From the NCBI GenBank assembly GCA_003648815.1, contig QMPZ01000061.1, positions 1 through 8,593 on the forward strand: a stretch of 8,593 nt of DNA, written 5' to 3'. Shown piece by piece: positions 7,060 to 8,593 of this stretch. The notes under the pieces are model-generated. The model did no database searches and was not told the origin of the DNA. It saw only the letters and a program-made list of their open reading frames with translations. Made by a program: the position numbers and the translations under genes. Within the stretch, counting starts at the first letter, position 1. Every line of letters begins with the position of its first letter. This DNA is from Candidatus Aerophobota bacterium (GTDB lineage: Bacteria > Aerophobota > Aerophobia > Aerophobales > B47-G16).

Positions 7060-8593
7060 TTATCTCACCTTTATCGCGTTGAATTTACAGTTCTCATAGC
7101 ATATCCCGCATCTTATACACTTTTCCTGCAGAATGCGAGGAGGTTTTCCCTTCTCTCCAACTATGGCGTTCTGGGGACATTTTTTGACACAGCGCATGCA
7201 TCCGATGCATTTTTCCTCATCTATGGTGTAGGTGATTAAGTTACGACACACCCGGGCTGGGCACCTTTTATCCCTAATATGAGCTTCATACTCCTCTCTG
7301 AAATGCTTGATAGTGCTTAACACTGGGTTGGGAGCGGTTTGCCCCAATCCGCACAGAGCAGTCCTTTTTATGTTTTCTCCAAGCTCTATGAGACGCTCGA
7401 TATCTTCCTCCTTTCCCTTCCCCTCGGTTATCCGGTTCAGTATTTCCAGCATCCTTTTGGTGCCAATGCGGCAGGGAGGACACTTGCCGCAGGACTCTTC
7501 CTGGATAAACTCCAGGAAAAACCTGGCAACATCCACCATACAGGTATTCTCATCCATTACAATCATTCCCCCTGAGCCCATTATGGCACCGAGCTCCTGA
7601 AGGGACTCATAGTCAACGGGGACATCGAGATGCTCCCTGGGGATACAACCACCTGAAGGCCCTCCAATTTGTACTGCCTTGGGTTTTCTTCCTTTGGGAA
7701 TTCCTCCTCCTATATCGTAGATGATTTTCCTAAGAGGGATTCCCATGGGAACCTCTACCAGACCAGTATTTCTTATATCACCGGCCAGGGCAAATATCTT
7801 GGTTCCCTTGCTTTTTTCAGTGCCTATGCTGTTGAACCAGGAAGCTCCTCTTAAGATAATTAGGGGAATGTTGGCCAGAGTCTCCACGTTGTTTATGATG
7901 GTGGGTTTGCCCCAGAGTCCTGATTGAGCAGGAAAAGGAGGCCTTGGACGAGGCTCCCCTCTTCTTCCCTCAATGGAAGCTATTAGAGCCGTTTCCTCGC
8001 CGCAGACAAAAGCTCCTGCTCCCACCCTTATCTCAACATCGAAGGAAAATTTTGAGTCGAAGATGTTCTTGCCCAAAAGTCCAAGCTCTCTTGCCTGCTT
8101 GATTGCAAGTTCCACTCTTTCCACTGCCAGGGGATACTCCGCTCTTACATAGATATATCCCTGATCCGCCCCGATAGCATATGCTCCTATGGCCATACCC
8201 TCTATGACGCTATGGGGGTCACCTTCCAGAAGGCTTCTATCCATAAACGCGCCGGGATCACCCTCATCCGCATTGCAAATGATATACTTCCTGTCGGACT
8301 TAGCCTTTCGGGCAAATTCCCATTTCAATCCCGTAGGAAAACCTGCACCGCCCCTGCCCCTTAATCCAGATTTTTTGATCTCTTCGATGACCTCTTCAGG
8401 ACTCATAGAGGTCAACACCTTGGCAAGTGCCTGATATCCATCTGCGCCTATATACTCCTCAATACTTGTCGGATCTATCACTCCACAATTTCTGAGCACG
8501 TTCTTTTGCTGAAAAGGGAAAAAGTCTATCTCCTGGAGGGTAGCAAATTTTTTCACTCCACTGGGAGGCCTATAAGCAAGTTTTTCTACCACC
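7060..8593 (-). CDS. hndC: NADH-binding flavin and Fe-S subunit of the hydrogenase (NuoF/HydB/HndC-like), 5' partial
   Basis: This subunit binds NAD(H) and FMN and passes electrons through Fe-S clusters to the catalytic subunit; in bifurcating relatives it is where NADH and ferredoxin electrons meet. The frame is open to the right edge. A GTG at 8592 could be mistaken for a start but is probably an internal valine, because relatives often carry a thioredoxin-like [2Fe-2S] domain before this point. Numbered from 8592, the protein shows the glycine-rich FMN/NADH motif 'GRGGAGFPTGLKW' (79-91), 'NADEGDPGAFMDR' (107-119), 'GAFVCGEETAL' (193-203), an SLBB-like region, the NuoF [4Fe-4S] site (C368, C371, C374, C414) and two C-terminal ferredoxin clusters (C462-C465-C468-C472 and C492-C495-C498-C502). 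Those two extra clusters separate it from the NuoF of complex I and match hydrogenase-type subunits. Confidence 0.95.
   Translation of the reverse strand, partial: VVEKLAYRPPSGVKKFATLQEIDFFPFQQKNVLRNCGVIDPTSIEEYIGADGYQALAKVLTSMSPEEVIEEIKKSGLRGRGGAGFPTGLKWEFARKAKSDRKYIICNADEGDPGAFMDRSLLEGDPHSVIEGMAIGAYAIGADQGYIYVRAEYPLAVERVELAIKQARELGLLGKNIFDSKFSFDVEIRVGAGAFVCGEETALIASIEGRRGEPRPRPPFPAQSGLWGKPTIINNVETLANIPLIILRGASWFNSIGTEKSKGTKIFALAGDIRNTGLVEVPMGIPLRKIIYDIGGGIPKGRKPKAVQIGGPSGGCIPREHLDVPVDYESLQELGAIMGSGGMIVMDENTCMVDVARFFLEFIQEESCGKCPPCRIGTKRMLEILNRITEGKGKEEDIERLIELGENIKRTALCGLGQTAPNPVLSTIKHFREEYEAHIRDKRCPARVCRNLITYTIDEEKCIGCMRCVKKCPQNAIVGEKGKPPRILQEKCIRCGICYENCKFNAIKVR

Noticed and set aside
8590..8592. 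GTG as the start codon of the NuoF-like gene
   Set aside because: The frame is open to the edge, no ribosome site can be seen, and relatives extend further upstream, so it is treated as an internal valine in a 5'-partial gene.
1..8593. CRISPR arrays, tRNA or rRNA genes, riboswitches
   Set aside because: No regularly spaced repeats, no RNA gene signatures, and almost the whole window is protein-coding.

Overview
The window carries one tightly packed minus-strand gene cluster (read from position 8593 down to 332) for an NAD-linked [FeFe]-hydrogenase and an unusually rich set of redox and H2-signalling genes. The owner is an anaerobic, H2-metabolising bacterium. The base composition is moderate and AGA/AGG arginine codons are common, which is compatible with thermophilic clostridia or deep-branching anaerobic phyla, but the sequence alone does not fix the lineage. 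The left end carries the tail of an integrase-type transposase gene on the plus strand, so the cluster ends next to a mobile element.

Layout, in order of transcription: (1) 8593-7060, a NuoF/HydB/HndC-type flavin and Fe-S subunit, cut by the window edge; (2) 7059-5302, a full-length HndD/HydA-type catalytic [FeFe]-hydrogenase with every H-cluster loop intact; (3) 5311-3320, a protein that fuses a hydrogenase-like H domain and an extra four-cysteine Fe-S domain to a histidine kinase; (4) 3330-2914, a single-domain response regulator; (5) 2904-1435, a receiver-PAS-histidine kinase protein; (6) 1431-811, the NADH/NAD+-sensing repressor Rex; (7) 727-332, a second single-domain response regulator, a close paralogue of the first. 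Genes 1 to 6 abut, overlap or lie within 9 bases of each other, so they look like one translationally coupled operon. Gene 7 follows after 83 bases. The operon promoter, probably a NuoE-like subunit, and the hydrogenase maturases (HydE, HydF, HydG) are not visible and would lie elsewhere.

How the parts may work together: HndC and HndD would exchange electrons between NAD(H), probably ferredoxin, and H2. The hydrogenase-like kinase has lost the residues of the catalytic proton path but keeps four possible cofactor cysteines, so it is best read as an H2 or redox sensor that controls phosphorylation. Its likely partners are the two stand-alone receivers and the receiver-kinase, none of which has a DNA-binding output. 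Rex would add NADH/NAD+ feedback. The most interesting feature is this combination of the enzyme, a catalytically altered relative acting as sensor, a multi-step phosphorelay without a visible output domain, and Rex in one operon.
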